In this document: positions 21,657 through 34,016 of the stretch, one piece after another
Layout of the letters: each line of letters opens with the position of its first letter
Position numbering within the stretch: the stretch's first letter is position 1
Origin: Diacronema lutheri
Taxonomy: Eukaryota; Haptophyta; Pavlovophyceae; Pavlovales; Pavlovaceae
NCBI GenBank assembly: GCA_019448385.1
Contig: JAGTXO010000004.1
Location: 1,550,001-1,614,000 of the forward strand
Reading direction: 5' to 3'
Length of the DNA: 64,000 nucleotides
The notes under the pieces: model-generated
Seen by the model: only the letters and a program-made list of their open reading frames with translations
What the model was told of the DNA's origin: nothing
Database searches by the model: none
Program-made: the position numbers and the translations under genes

Positions 21657-23962
21657 CGTTGGGCCGCCCGCGGAAACTGAGGTGAGCGTGTGGGAGCGGC
21701 GCGCGTCGGCGCGCGCGGCTGGCGTGCAGCATGGATGGGTCTTATGTGGACTTCGCGGGGCGGAACCCGGTGCAGGGATTGCCGACGTAGGCCGCGAGCG
21801 CGAGCAGGGCGGGGATGAAGACGGATGATGGGGTTGGGGCCAAGGCCGCCGCACCCGCAGCTATCACGGTGGCAGCGACCGCCACGGTCAGTGCGAGGCT
21901 CGCGTGGCCCGCTGCCCGCCAGGTCCAGGAGGGCCGGCCTGCGGCCTCAGTGCCCAGCGTTGGGCATGTCAGCGTCTGCGTCTGCGGGCCCGCCACTGCG
22001 ATGGCGCTTTGAGCCTGGCGCACCAAAACGCAATCGGCCCGCCGATCGGGGGTGCGAGGCGTGCGCGGGGGCTTGGGGTGGGCTCCGGGTGCCGGCGCTG
22101 TGCCAGCGGCGGGCTTGGTTGACGCCGTCTTGCCGGGGCCCTTGCGCCTTGCGGCGCGAGCGTCGCGGAGGGGCGTCGGCTGCGCTGGCTCCGCGTCGGC
22201 GGTGGCGTGGGGCAGGCTCTTGTGGAGGGCGGAGCGCTCGCGCACGAGTCGGTTGCCAAGGCGGGCTGTCTGCGTGCCGTTGGGCTGCGCTTGGGCAGGT
22301 AGGACCTGCGGCCTCGAGGGCGTGCGGGTTTTCGTGTTGGGCCAGGCGGCAGCGCGCACCGGCCGTGTTCGTGGCCGGCAGGCGGACGTCCGCAGCGGGG
22401 CGGAGAATGCGGGTGAAGCGCTTGCATGGGCGCGGTTCGCACCTGGCGGCCAGGCGATCACGAACCGTTGGGTCGCCCGGCTGTTTGGTGGAGCTGAGGG
22501 CAGCAGGGATAGCGAGCTTGGCCGCCTCATCGGTGACGAGCGGCACTGTTGCCCAGCTCTGTACCTCGAAGCCCTGGATGTGCAGGCGTCGGGGAAGTTC
22601 CCGGCAGCGTCGCCTGCGTCCGTCGAGAGGTGGACCGAACTCGCGCCCGTGCCCCCGTTGGCGACACCGAGCTCTCGCTCGTTCACACCGGCCCGCCGAC
22701 GCGGGCGCGTGGTGCGCGCGCGTTGGGTGCGTGTCTGCCTCGAGCAGCGTGCCCAGTCGCAGTGTGGGCGCGTGTCCGTCTGCCTCAAAACGCCACGTGG
22801 AGGGGAAGGTGCGGGGCGGGCTCGCCGAGGAGGTGCTGCCGCTCGCTGCCACCCGGCGCGGGCTCGGTGCAGCCGTCTTCGGGTGCCGCGCTCTTCGCGC
22901 CATGCACGAACGTTCCGCCGCGCTCGCAGCGCGCGAGCGCACACACAGAGCGCGCGGCGACCCCGGCGGGGGCAGTGCGTCCCGGTGGCACTCGCGGGCG
23001 CGCGCCTGGCCTGGGCGCAGCTGGGCGCGTTGCCGCCCGCGCAGCGAGCCGCCCGCGCGCCTCGCCGCGCGCGCGCTTCGTCGCACGCGTGCGCCCTGCA
23101 TGCACGCGCACAGCGCGCGGCGGCTCGGCGCAGTGCAAGGCAGAGCGTGCTGCAACGGTTGCGAGGGCGCGCACGCGCGGCGCGGCGCGCCCCTGTGTGG
23201 TCGCCTGCGCGCGGCGCGTGGTCCGGACGCAGCTCGGTGGCGTGATGCCGTTCGTGCAACGCAGTGCGCGTGAGAGCCGCACGTGCACACCCGCAGTGCA
23301 ACGCGGCATTGCGCGCGTTGCGTGGGCGGAGCGCGGCTGGATGTGCTTGAGGTCGCGCAGCATGCCGCGCGCCGCGCGCTGTGCGGCGCAGCGAGTCGGC
23401 CATGCCCCTGGTCCTCGTCTCCGGGGGGGGGATGGGGGGGGGGGGGGGGGTGGCAACCAGGATCCGCCAGCGCGTGGTGGGCGCCGTCCAACTCCCAACC
23501 AGGATGCGCCCCGTTCTTCCCCGACGCTCTCCGTCCAAACCCGCCGCCCAGCCTGCCGCCGCACCCGCCGCCAACGCCGCCGCGCACCCATCCGCCGAGC
23601 TCACCGCGCGCGCGCTCGCGCTCACGTTGCGCGACGAGGCTGCGCAGGCCGGCGCGCGGCCGTGCAGAGCAGCGCAGGCCGGCGCGCGGCCGCGCGCGCG
23701 CGCTCACGTTGCGGCCGCGCAGCGAGCTTTCGCCGCGTCGCAGCCCCTCCGAGCAGCCACGATGCACGCCCCCGGAGGACGTCGGCCGCGCTCGGAGGCC
23801 GCGCTCGGGCGCGCAACGAGAGGCGGCGCGGGCAAACGAGTAGGCTCGGCGCGCGGGCGGGTCCGGTTGTGGGAGAGCGGGGCATTCTCCAGGGCATCAT
23901 GTAAATTCTCCCAAGTATCATCCGGGCCGCCATCCGGACACTGACGTGTCCACAGTCTGCAG
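21289..23962. other. Unresolved region, probably minus-strand element remnants
   Basis: No gene can be assigned with confidence. Two G runs (21627-21656, 30 G; 23423-23450, interrupted) would be poly-C intron tracts on the minus strand, so minus-strand exons are likely. One minus-strand frame ends at 21742 with two hydrophobic stretches (LALTVAVAATVIAAGAAAL and VFIPALLALAAYVG). Another minus-strand frame near 22.5 kb reads LHIQGFEVQSWATVPLVTDE but changes character on both sides. Long plus-strand frames across 21.8-23.3 kb look like mirror images of these. The last 80 bp before 23963 should hold the promoter of the next gene. Confidence 0.4.
21370..21545 (-). mobile_element. Possible non-LTR retrotransposon fragment (2A-like motif plus start of endonuclease)
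   Basis: A minus-strand frame reads RGEASNPGPARSD, matching the NPGP core of 2A-like peptides that often precede ORF2 of non-LTR retrotransposons. It is followed by LTLASANLGGMVGPERK and KYDVLLLLPTRLSRAR. That order resembles the first strands of an exonuclease-endonuclease-phosphatase domain (S-x-N-x-x-G, then YDVLLLQETRL). The expected catalytic glutamate is replaced (LPT instead of QET), and the frame ends soon after, so any element here is dead and truncated. The match is short and judged by eye. Confidence 0.35.
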
Positions 23963-26900
23963 ATGGAGGACTCCGTGAAGGACGCTTTGCGCGGCGGGCT
24001 GGGCAGCTCGGACAGTTTCTCGCTGGCCCTCAGCACCACCGTGGCGAACGGTGTGCGCCACCCCCACGTGGTCCCACCCGAGTGCGTCCTCGCCCTGCTG
24101 CGTGGCGAGAGTCTCGGCCCGAGCGTGGTCAAGGTGGAGTACAAGGCGTGCTCGAAGCATGCGCTCAAGGTGGCGCTGCACAAACTGGGCCAAGCATGCG
24201 CGGGTGCGCACAACGATGGGCGGGTGCTCGCGATCGTGCTGCCGCTCTTCCTCAAGGCGCCGGGCAGCGTCGGGCACTGCACGGCGGCGTACCTGCTCCT
24301 CGCGCCGCCCGCGCAGCGCGGCGCGCCGCACGGCGCCGCGCTCGCCCTGCACGCCGATTCGCTCAGCTTGGGCAATGGCGAGTCGGCGCACGCCACGGCG
24401 GCCGGCAAGCTCATCAAGACGCTCGCCCAGCGCATCGGCATCCCAGCGCCGCCCATCGATGCCTTGAAGGCGCCCCCGCAGAGTGGGAACGAGTGTTGCT
24501 TCGCCGCGGCAACACTCGCGGCCGAGGTCGCGGCGAGCGCAGCGACGACGGCGGGCCGCCGCGCGAATGTCCTTGTCGGGATCAAGAAGGCTTTGGACGC
24601 GCGCCTCACGCGTCTCACGACGGCCGCGTACGAGGAGACCCGCGCGCGCACGCTCCACGCCGCCGTCGGCGCTCTGCTCGATGACCGCGCCAGGCGCTGC
24701 GGCGCGCTCACCGACGAGGCCGCGCGGCTCGCCGAGGCCGCGCGGCTCGCCGAGGCGTGCGGTGCCAGTGTCGGCGGATCCGCGCCCGACGGGCTGCTGC
24801 GGGCCGTCGAGGCGGCGCTGCGCGCGCCCGCCAACCGCATCGCACGCACGGCCGCGCTCGACGCGCTCACGGGCGCTGCAGGCCCCGCGCTAACGACGGC
24901 GGCCAGGCCGCGCGGCGCGGCGGCGCCACGGCCGCCGTCGCGAGCGCCACCGCCGCGTGCGCCGCAGCGGCGCGCCGCCTCGGCGTGGGGGCACCGAGCA
25001 TTCAGCAGCCTCGGCGGGGGCGAGGGCGACGGGGGCGATGGCGACGCCACCACCGCCGACGACGGGGAGGACGCGGAGGACGGGGACGACGACCTCTCCA
25101 ACGACGATGCGGGTCACGACACCGACGACGATTCCGCCGACGGCGGCGACGGCGACGGCGGCGGCGGCGGCGACGGAGGCGACGGCGGCGGCCGCGGCGG
25201 CGGCCAAGGCTCGCCGTCGGCAGCCCCAGAGGACTTCGCGCTGGCCAGCCCCGAGGCGGTGCTCGAGCTGCTCGCGGCCGCCGCGACTTTGCGCGAGCAG
25301 CTGGCGCTCGCCTTTGCGCCGTCCGGCGGCGCGCGCGGCGACGCGCTGGACGCGAAGCGCGCGCCCTTTGAGGTGCTGCGCTCGCTGCTGGTGCGCGTCG
25401 CGCGGCTGTCGGACGTGCGCGCGCGGCTGCGCCTCCGCCAGCTGCTGCTCGCGCTGCGCGATCCGCGTTGCGCTGCCAAGCGCTCGCGGCGGCGCACGGA
25501 CGAGCTGCGCGACGCGCGCCGCGTCGCCGAGCGGCTCGTCGCCGAGCTGCCCGTGGCCCTGCCCGACTGGCAGCTCTTCTCCGGCGTCTGCGCCGGCGAA
25601 GACGGCTCGGCCGACGCGCCGTTCACGATGCTGCGCGTCGCGCCGCGGCCGAAGCAGCGCGGCGCGCCGGGCGTGCGCGACGTCGCCCAGCTGCTCAGCG
25701 GAGTGCGGCTCTCGAGCGCGCCGCGTGCGCTGCTGGTCGCGATCGACCGCCCGTCGGCCGACAAGGAGCCGGTCGAGCTCGGCGGGCCGGGCGGCGGCGG
25801 TGGCGGCGCGCTCGTGCTCGGCACCGTCGGCGGCCCCGACGCGACGTTCGCGCTGGCGAGCGTGCTCGTCCAGCGCCGCGGCCGCAAGCGCGACGCCTGC
25901 GCCGTGCTCGCGCCCGCGCCCGACGGCGGCTGGTGGCGCGTCGACGGCGGCGGCAAGCAGCGAGACAACGCTGGCAGCGCGGCGGACGAGGCGCGCGAGC
26001 TCGCCGTGGTCGCGCTGTACGAGCGCGTCGAGCCGCACGCGCCGGCGCGCCGAGTGGTCGGCGCGGCCGACGAGGCGCGCCTGTGCGCCGTCGCGCGCGC
26101 GCTCGACGCGCACGGCGAGCAGGTGTGGCGGTGGGCGACGGACACGGCGCCGCCGCTCCGCGACGCGCTCGACGTGCTGCGCGTCGGGGCGGACGCGCCG
26201 TCGGCGTGCGCCGCGCTCGCGGCCGCCGAGCTCGCGCCGCTCTTCGCGCGCGCGCACGTCGACGGCGCGTGGGCGGCGCGCGACGGCGACGTTGTGCTCG
26301 CGGAGGCGCGCAGCGCGGCCGACGCCGACGGCTTCCGCAAACGCACGCGCCGGTCGACGCCGTCACTCCGCCCCAGGCTCGTCGTCGCGCTGCGCGATGG
26401 CACAGGCGGACGGGTCGTGGCGCTGCTCGTCGTGCTGCCGCCGCGCGCGGCGGGCGCCCCCGCGAGGCCGCTGCTCGTCGCGCCGCGCGTCGGCGGCGAC
26501 GACGACTGGCGCATCGCGCGCGCGCACGTCGGCGAGCTGCGCAGCGCGGAGCTGCTCAGCACGGAGCCGACGCACGTCGCGATCGGCGGCGTCGCGCGCG
26601 CGAAGCCGCCCGTCCTTGCGCTCGAGCTCGCGCTGCTCGCGCGTGCGGTCGTGTGCCACGACCTCGGCGACGCGTGGGCGCGCTGCACGAGCGCAGACGA
26701 GATGTGCCGCAGTGCGAACGCGCACATCGCCGGCCTGCCCGACGCGCGCGACGGTGTCGAGCGCGCGGCCGTGGCCGTTGCGGCGCGTCGCTGGCGGAGG
26801 GGCGTGCCGCTCGCGGCGCGCTTCGCCGCCGCGTCCCCGGCCGCGGCGCTAACCCCGCCGGCGGCGGCGGGCGGCGGTGGCTCGGCGCCGCTCGGCGCGC

Positions 26901-29900
26901 CGGTGGCGCACGTGGCGGCGAACGCGGCGGCGGGCGCGCTCGTCGTGGCGGCGGCGGCGGCCGTCGCGGCACCGGGGGCGCCGTGCGCGCCACGCGCGGG
27001 CGCGGCGGCTGCGGCAGTGGTGGTGACGGGCGCGGCGGCGACGAGCGCGGTGGCGGCGGGCGCGGCGCCAACCTCGCCGGCGGCGGCGGACGGCGGTGGC
27101 TCGGCGCCGCTCGAACTCCGCTTCGTCTACACTGCGATTGGACAGGGCGACGCGGACGCGCGCGTGTACGACGCCAAGGACCCCGAGAAGCTAAAAGCGG
27201 GCAGGGCGCGGCTTGAGGCGAACAGCGGGCGCGCGCCCGCCGTGGTCGGCACGCTCGACGCGCACGCGACGGGCACGATCGTCACGCAGCAGCGCCCGGA
27301 GGTCATGACCGGCGCGGAGATGCACCGCCTCGCCGCCCCGACGCAGGGCGCGGGGTACGGTAACGTCGTGCTGGCCAAGCTGGGCAAGCCCGGCTTCGCG
27401 GGGACGACATGGCACATGACGTCGGGCGTGGAGAACCAGTTGCGCGCGGTACGAGCGGCCGCGCGCGGGCTCGCGCTCGACGGCTGGGGCGGCGTGTACA
27501 ATGCGCACGAGGACTTTGCCGCCTTCGAGGGCTTGCCGCGGCTCGCCGCGCCCGAACCGCTCGCGGCCATCGCCGGCGGGTCGGCGGACGCGGTGTTCTG
27601 CTGGCGGTCCGGCCGGTCCGTCATCGGCGAGGTGAAGACGGTTCACTTCGATGGCGACCGCGCCGCTGCCATCGAACACGCGTGGGCGCTGCGCGTCAAG
27701 CCCGATTGGCGCTCGCAGCCCAGGATCTACGAGGCGGCGTGCGGCGCGCAGGGCACGGTGCTGCTCGTGTGGGTCGTGCCCGACCGTCACACGAACCCGC
27801 GGCTGGACTGGGCGCCGATTCTCGTCGTGATCCACCTGCCCGCCGACCCCGACTGGCTCGCGCGCGCCACGCCGGCGATCGAGGAGGCGTGGCGCGAGGT
27901 CGAGGACGGACGCGCGCTCGCGGAGGCGCGCGGCGTGCCGCAGCACCTCGCCTACACGCTAAGCCCACGCTTCCGAGGCACCGCGCCGCACGGCGCCGCG
28001 CGCGTGCCGCCGCGCCTCGGCGCGAGCGACGCGCACGAGGCGCGCGCGCTCGCGGCGCTCGTGTCGGCGCTCATGTTCGTGCCGGCCTGGCGGCGCGCGG
28101 TGCGCGCGGCGAGCCGCGCCCCCGACAGTGGCGCCGCGGCCGTCGCGCGCGCGCTCGCGCGCCTGCACAACGCGCTCGAGCCCGATGACGAGAGCGCGCC
28201 CGAGTCGGCGCGCGTCGCGCCGCTCGCCGCCGCGCTCGAGCAGTCGGCGGGCTGGCCGGCGGGCACGGCGCGCGGCTTGTCGGCCGACGGCGCGCTGCGC
28301 GCGCTGCTCGACGTGCTGCGCGCGTGCGGCGCGAGCGACGAGCTCGAGCGCGCGCTGCGCGGCGGCGAGCCGCCGGCGCCGGGCGCGCCCTCGGCGCGCG
28401 GCGCGTCAGCCGCGTGGCCGCTCGTCGCGCTGCGCGCCGCCGACGCGCGCGGCGCGAGCGCCAGCGCCGCCGTGTCGCGCGCGCTCGGCGCGCACGGGGT
28501 GCGCAACCCGCCGCGGCTCGTCGTCGTGCACGTCGCGGACGCGACCGAGTCGCTGCTCGAGATGCCCGAGCGGCTCGCGCTGCGCGTCGCGCGCGGCGCC
28601 GAGCCGGCCGAGCCGACCGCGGACGCCGCCGGGGCCGACGCCGACGCCGAGCCCGCCGCCGTGCTCAGGCTGGTCGCCGTCGTGCTGCGCGACGCGTGCG
28701 ACGACAAGGAGCGGCTCGTCGCCTGCGCTGCCCTCGCGCCCGGCGATCGCGACTGGATGCGCGTTGCCGCCGCGAGCAGGCGCGCGTGCACCGCGAGGGT
28801 CGCGCTCGAGGGCCGCGCGCTGCTGCTCGTGTACGCGGCCGAGCCGGACGGCGCGCGCGCGCGCGGCGGCGGCGCGAGCGCGCGCGCGGCGGGCGCGCCG
28901 GCCGGCGCGCCCGGCGCGCCGAGCGCGGAGCCGGCCGGCGAGTCGCGCGGCCGCCGCGTCGCGCCGCACCTGCCGCCGCTGCCGCGCAAGCGCAAGCGTG
29001 ATGCCGAGGCGCGCGCGCGGCTCGCGGCCGACACCGCGCGCGTCGACGCGGCGGCGCGATTCGGCGGTCCGCCGCTCACGTACATGTGTGGCGGGCGGCC
29101 GCTGTCGACGCACGACGTGCGCGCGCTCCAGGGCAAGTACACCGAGGTGCCTTCGATCGTCGTCGAGGCCGAGCTCGGCGCGATCAACCGCGCCGCGGAC
29201 AAAGCCGGCCGGCCGTGGAGGACGGCCGGTCCGGCCGTCGCGCGCGCGCTGCTCGCCGCCGTCGCCGACGGCGGCGGCGAGCCCTATCGCGCACAGGCCG
29301 CGCTGGACGAGCACGGCCTCGGCGAGTGCACGCACCTCGCGCTGCTCTTCGCCAGCACCAATCGGCGGGTCGGCGCGGCCGTCGTGGTCGTCGTGCGCGA
29401 CGGCGAGGGCGGCTGGGTGCAGCACTACAACCCGACCGCCGCGCCGGAGCGCGCCACGGGGGCCAAGCCGATCGCCGTGCGCGAGCGCGCCAAGGAGATC
29501 GAGCGCCAGGCGGAGCAGCTCGTCCGCGGGCTCGCGCGCGCGCTCCGCCTGCGCGCGCTTCCGCCCGTCGACGGCGCTGCGCCGGCGACCGCGCGGTCGG
29601 CGCAGCCGACGGCGCACGGGCGCGCGGTCGGCGGCCGCTGGCGCGTCGAGCGCAAGGCGGATTCGCGCGCCGCCTGCGTCGTGGTCATGTCCTGGCTCGC
29701 GCTCGGCGCGCGTGACGCCGCCGCCGACGTCGGCGGCGGCGGCGGCGGCGGCGGCGATGGCGGCGGCGACCAGAGCGCGCTCGCTGCCGCGGCGAGCGTG
29801 CTTGCGCTCAACGTGCACGCGACGGCGCAGCTCGCTGAGTACCGCGCGGCGGTGTTTGCGCTCATCCTGCGCGAGACGGCCGCGCAGCTGCGAGCGCGCG

Positions 29901-31877
29901 ACGCGGCGGTGACGCAGCAGCCGGTCGCGTCCGCGCCGGCGTCGGCGGCGCCGACGCCGGGGGAGAAGCCTCACGCGCGGTGCCTGGACGAGCTCAAGGC
30001 ATCGGGCGGCAAGCATGCGGTCGTGACGCCCGCCGCCATTGACGGCGTGCTCGCCCAGGTGCGCGACCCGGCGCGCGGGTTCCGCGCCTTCTTCGGCCCG
30101 GGCGAGACGCGCGCGCTGCTCGACGCGCGCGACGCACGGCACGAGGCCGTGCGAGAGCGGCTGCGCGAGCGTCTCGACGGTACCGACTGCGACGCGCTGC
30201 TGCTCGTCCACTCGCCGAGCGACGGCGCCGACCCGCAGCTCCTCCTCCTGCTCGCCGCCGACGAGCACCGCGCAGGTCCGAGCGGCCGCTGGCGCCGGTT
30301 CCTCCTGCTCGAGCGCGCGCCGCGCGATGGCGCGGCGGGCGCGGCGGCGACAAGCTGGGCGGGCGGGCTCGTCGCGCGTTTGTTCGGCGGCGACGCGACG
30401 CTCGAGCAGCTGCGCCGGTCGGAGCGCTCGCGTGCGTACGTGCCGCCCGCCGGCCGCGCGGGCGTGTGGGCGCTCGCGCTCGCGCTGTGCGTGCTGCGCG
30501 TGGAGCGCGGCGGCCTGCTGGGCAACGCCGGGCGCGTGTGGCCGCGCGAGCGCGACGCGCAGGCGGCCGGCTGGATGCTCGAGGCGTGGCTGCGCGCGGA
30601 GGCCAAGCGCGAGGCCGCTCTCCTCACGTCGCCGGTGAGCACCGCGCCGGCGTCCGGGCGCGGCGCGGCGGCGGCGCGGCCGCGCGCGGGCGGCGCGGTC
30701 GGCGGGGGCATGCTCGCGTGCGGCGAGTGCGCGGAGCCGGCCGCGACGCCGCGCCGCGCCGCGCGGACGGCCGCGCCGGCGGCCGGCGCGGCCAACGCGT
30801 CCGCCTGCGCGTGCTGCGCGAGCGCCGAGCCGCCGGCCGAGCCGCCGGACGCGACGGGCGAGCGCATCGCTTGCCTGCAGAAGCCGAAGGGCTGGCACAA
30901 GGAGTACCGGACCCTGGAGCTCAGCGACGGCGCCTTTCGCGGGCGGGCAAAGTACGGCGTCAAGCTGATGCGCGTCGTGGACGAGGCGAACGCCAGCACG
31001 CGCATGACGTACAACGTGCTCAACGACCGCGCGCACACATCGCTGCCGAACGCCGGGCAGTGCTCGCCCGGCGACGAGCTGCAGCGCCCAGACGACGAGC
31101 TGAAGGGCTACCCCAAGGGCGAGGACGACGTGGAGAACCTGATCCGCCAGATCGAGCTGCCGCCCGACCAGAAGCGCGGCCATCCGCTCGGCGAGGCCAA
31201 CGCGGCGCAGCGGGCGCGCAACCAGCGGCACATTGACCGGCTGTCGCAGGGCGACGCGCCGACGGCGCGCTCGCACCCTTCGCTAAAAGGCTGCGTCGAC
31301 GCCGAGGCGCAGAACATCTTCACCGCGTACAAGATGCACCCGCGCCGCGTCGCGTACAAGCTGCTGCGCAAGCTGCTGCGCGCGGCGATCGACGCGGGCG
31401 AGGCCGCCAAGCCGCGCGGCGCGCGCGCGTCGAATGAGCAGCGCGACGCGGACGTCGCGACGCTGCTCAAGCTGCTGTGGTCCGGCGACACGGCCGGCGC
31501 GGCGCCGCGGCTGCCGCCCGCGCTCGCGCAGCACGCCGACTGGCTCGTGCTCCCATGCGACTACAGCACGCCTGACCCCAAGGTCAGGCACACGACCAAC
31601 TACTTCCTGACGGTGCGCGCGCGCGCGCGCGCGCGCGCGCGCCGCGCGGCGCGCGCGGGGACGGAGGGGGCTACGCACGGGCCGGCCGCGCGACGGTGGC
31701 CGCGCCGTCCGCGCGGCGCGCGCGCATGCCGCGGCGCGCCCCGCGCGCGCGCGCTCCGCGGCGCGGCGCCGCGGCCGGGCATGGACGGGCGCGCGCCGCG
31801 CGGACGACGTGCCGCGCGCGCGCGCAGCAGGGCCACGGCGCGCGGAGCGCCCGACGGCGCTGATGGCGTGCTCCCCG

Positions 31878-31909
<32 letters not shown>

Positions 31910-33591
31910 TTCCTTCCCTTGCGTGCGCCGCGCAGCCGGATAAGGCGGCGATGGGCGCGTCGCTGCTCGCGCGCCTCGCGATGCTCTACACGCACGTCAC
32001 CGGCGAGCCGCCGCCGTACGCGCTCTGCCCCCGGCGCGGGAGCATGCAGAGGCGCTTTGTCGACCTGTCCGCGCAGGACCTGTACCTCCTGCTCGACGAG
32101 GACGACACGGCGTTCGTCCGCGAGTGGGTGCGCAAGCTGCAGACGGCCGACGGCGTGCCGCACGGCGACCCGCACAACGCGACCAGCGACCCGCGCGTCA
32201 GGGACATGATCTTCTCCCACTTCGTCAGCCTCGACGAGCGGGCGATGCGGTGGACAGGCCAGCAGCTGCCCGGCAGCGACGTGACGGCGGAGCAGCGGCC
32301 CACGTATGTCGGCACCGCCGTCCCACCCGCGACCGCGTCCGCCGGACCGCAGCCGGCGGTGTACATGCGCCACAACGGCCACGCCTGGCAGGTGGTCGTG
32401 CCGGTGTTCAAGCCGCCGCCGCCCGGCGGCAGCAAGTCCTTCCTCGACGATTGGCGCGATCCCAACGGCACGTTCGACGAGGCGACGCCCGAGCAGCTGG
32501 CCGAGGCGATCGAGGTGCACGGCCTCAAGACGGCCACGGTGGACCCCGGCTCCGACGGCTTCGTGACGTACGCGCCGAACGGACGCGGGCTCGAGCCCAC
32601 CTCGGTTCGCCTCACGCAGCGCGAGCGCGCCGCGCGCGCGGGGCACGCGCGCGAGCGCAGCAAGCTCGAGGGCGCGCGGCAACGGCCGCTCGTCGAGCCG
32701 GGCGCGCGCGCCGGCCCGTCGGGGCCGGGCGGCGCGCGGCCGCGCGCGCCGCGTGCTCCGCCGACGGCGGCCGCGCTCGAGGCGGAGCTCGGCGCGGCGC
32801 ACGGCGGGCGCACCGCGCTCGGCGCGAACGACCAGGCCGCCTACGCGCGCGCGCACGAGCGCGTGCGACGGGCTACGCTGCCCGTGTACGGCGCGCGCGC
32901 GCGGCTGCGCGCGCGCAAGCGGCGCGGCGGCGCGAGCTGGCGCGAGTGCGCGCGCGCGGCGGCGCGGATCGTGCGCGCGCACGCGACCGACCGAGGGCTG
33001 CGGCCAGACCAGCTGCTCGTGCTCTTCGGCGATTGGCTCCACCGGTCGCGCGGCGGCGGCTGCGTGCGCGGCAAGGCGCCGGCGCTCGGCGTCGGCGTGC
33101 TGTGCGCGCTGCGCCGGCGCGGCGTCGCGGCGACGCTCGTGCCCGAGCCGCTCAGCTCCAAGTGCTGCTCGCAGCTGCGCGAGGTGCCGGGCGCGCCCGC
33201 TGCGAGCGCGGCGCCGGCCGCCGACGCCGGCGCAGGCGCTCCCGCCGACGACGGCGCGCCGACGACGGCGGACGAGGCGGCGGGGCAGCTGCCGCCGCTG
33301 CAGCGATGCGGAGGCACGCGGCACCCGTACGCGCGCAGCTCGCCGAGCGGCCGCGGCGCGTGGCGGGCGACGCGGTGCGACGCGTGCGGCATCATCTACC
33401 ACCGCGACTGGACGGCGGCGCGCTGCATCTACCACGATGTGCTCGACATGGTCGCCGACCACCTCGGCAGGCGTGAGCGCATCACGTCCGAGCCCGGTCG
33501 CTTCAAGCGCGTCAAGGCCTTTTGGCAGCGCGCCCTCGGTCGCGAGAGAGAGCACGACGAGGGCGTGCTGCAGGTGGACGAAGACGAGGCG

Positions 33592-33624
<33 letters not shown>

Positions 33625-33661
33625 TCCGGCGGCGGCGGTGGCGGCGGCGGTGCCGGCAGCC

Positions 33662-33702
<41 letters not shown>

Positions 33703-33775
33703 TCCGGCGGCGGCGGTGGCGGCGGCGGTGCCGGCAGCCGCGGCGGCGGCGCCGGCGGCGGCGGTGCCGGCAGCC

Positions 33776-33816
<41 letters not shown>

Positions 33817-33974
33817 GGCGTCAGCGGCAGCGGCGTTGGCGTCCCCGGCGGCGGCCGCGGCGGCGGACGCGGCGGCGGACGCAGCGGCGGCCGCGGCCGC
33901 GGCCGCGGCTGCGGCCGCAGCGGCAGTGCTGGTGCTGCCGGCGCCGCCGACGGTGCCGCAGCCGCTGCCGCACA

Positions 33975-34016
<42 letters not shown>

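Noticed and set aside
21825-23273. Plus-strand 482-codon frame
   Set aside because: Low-complexity, no motif, and the G runs in the region point to minus-strand introns.
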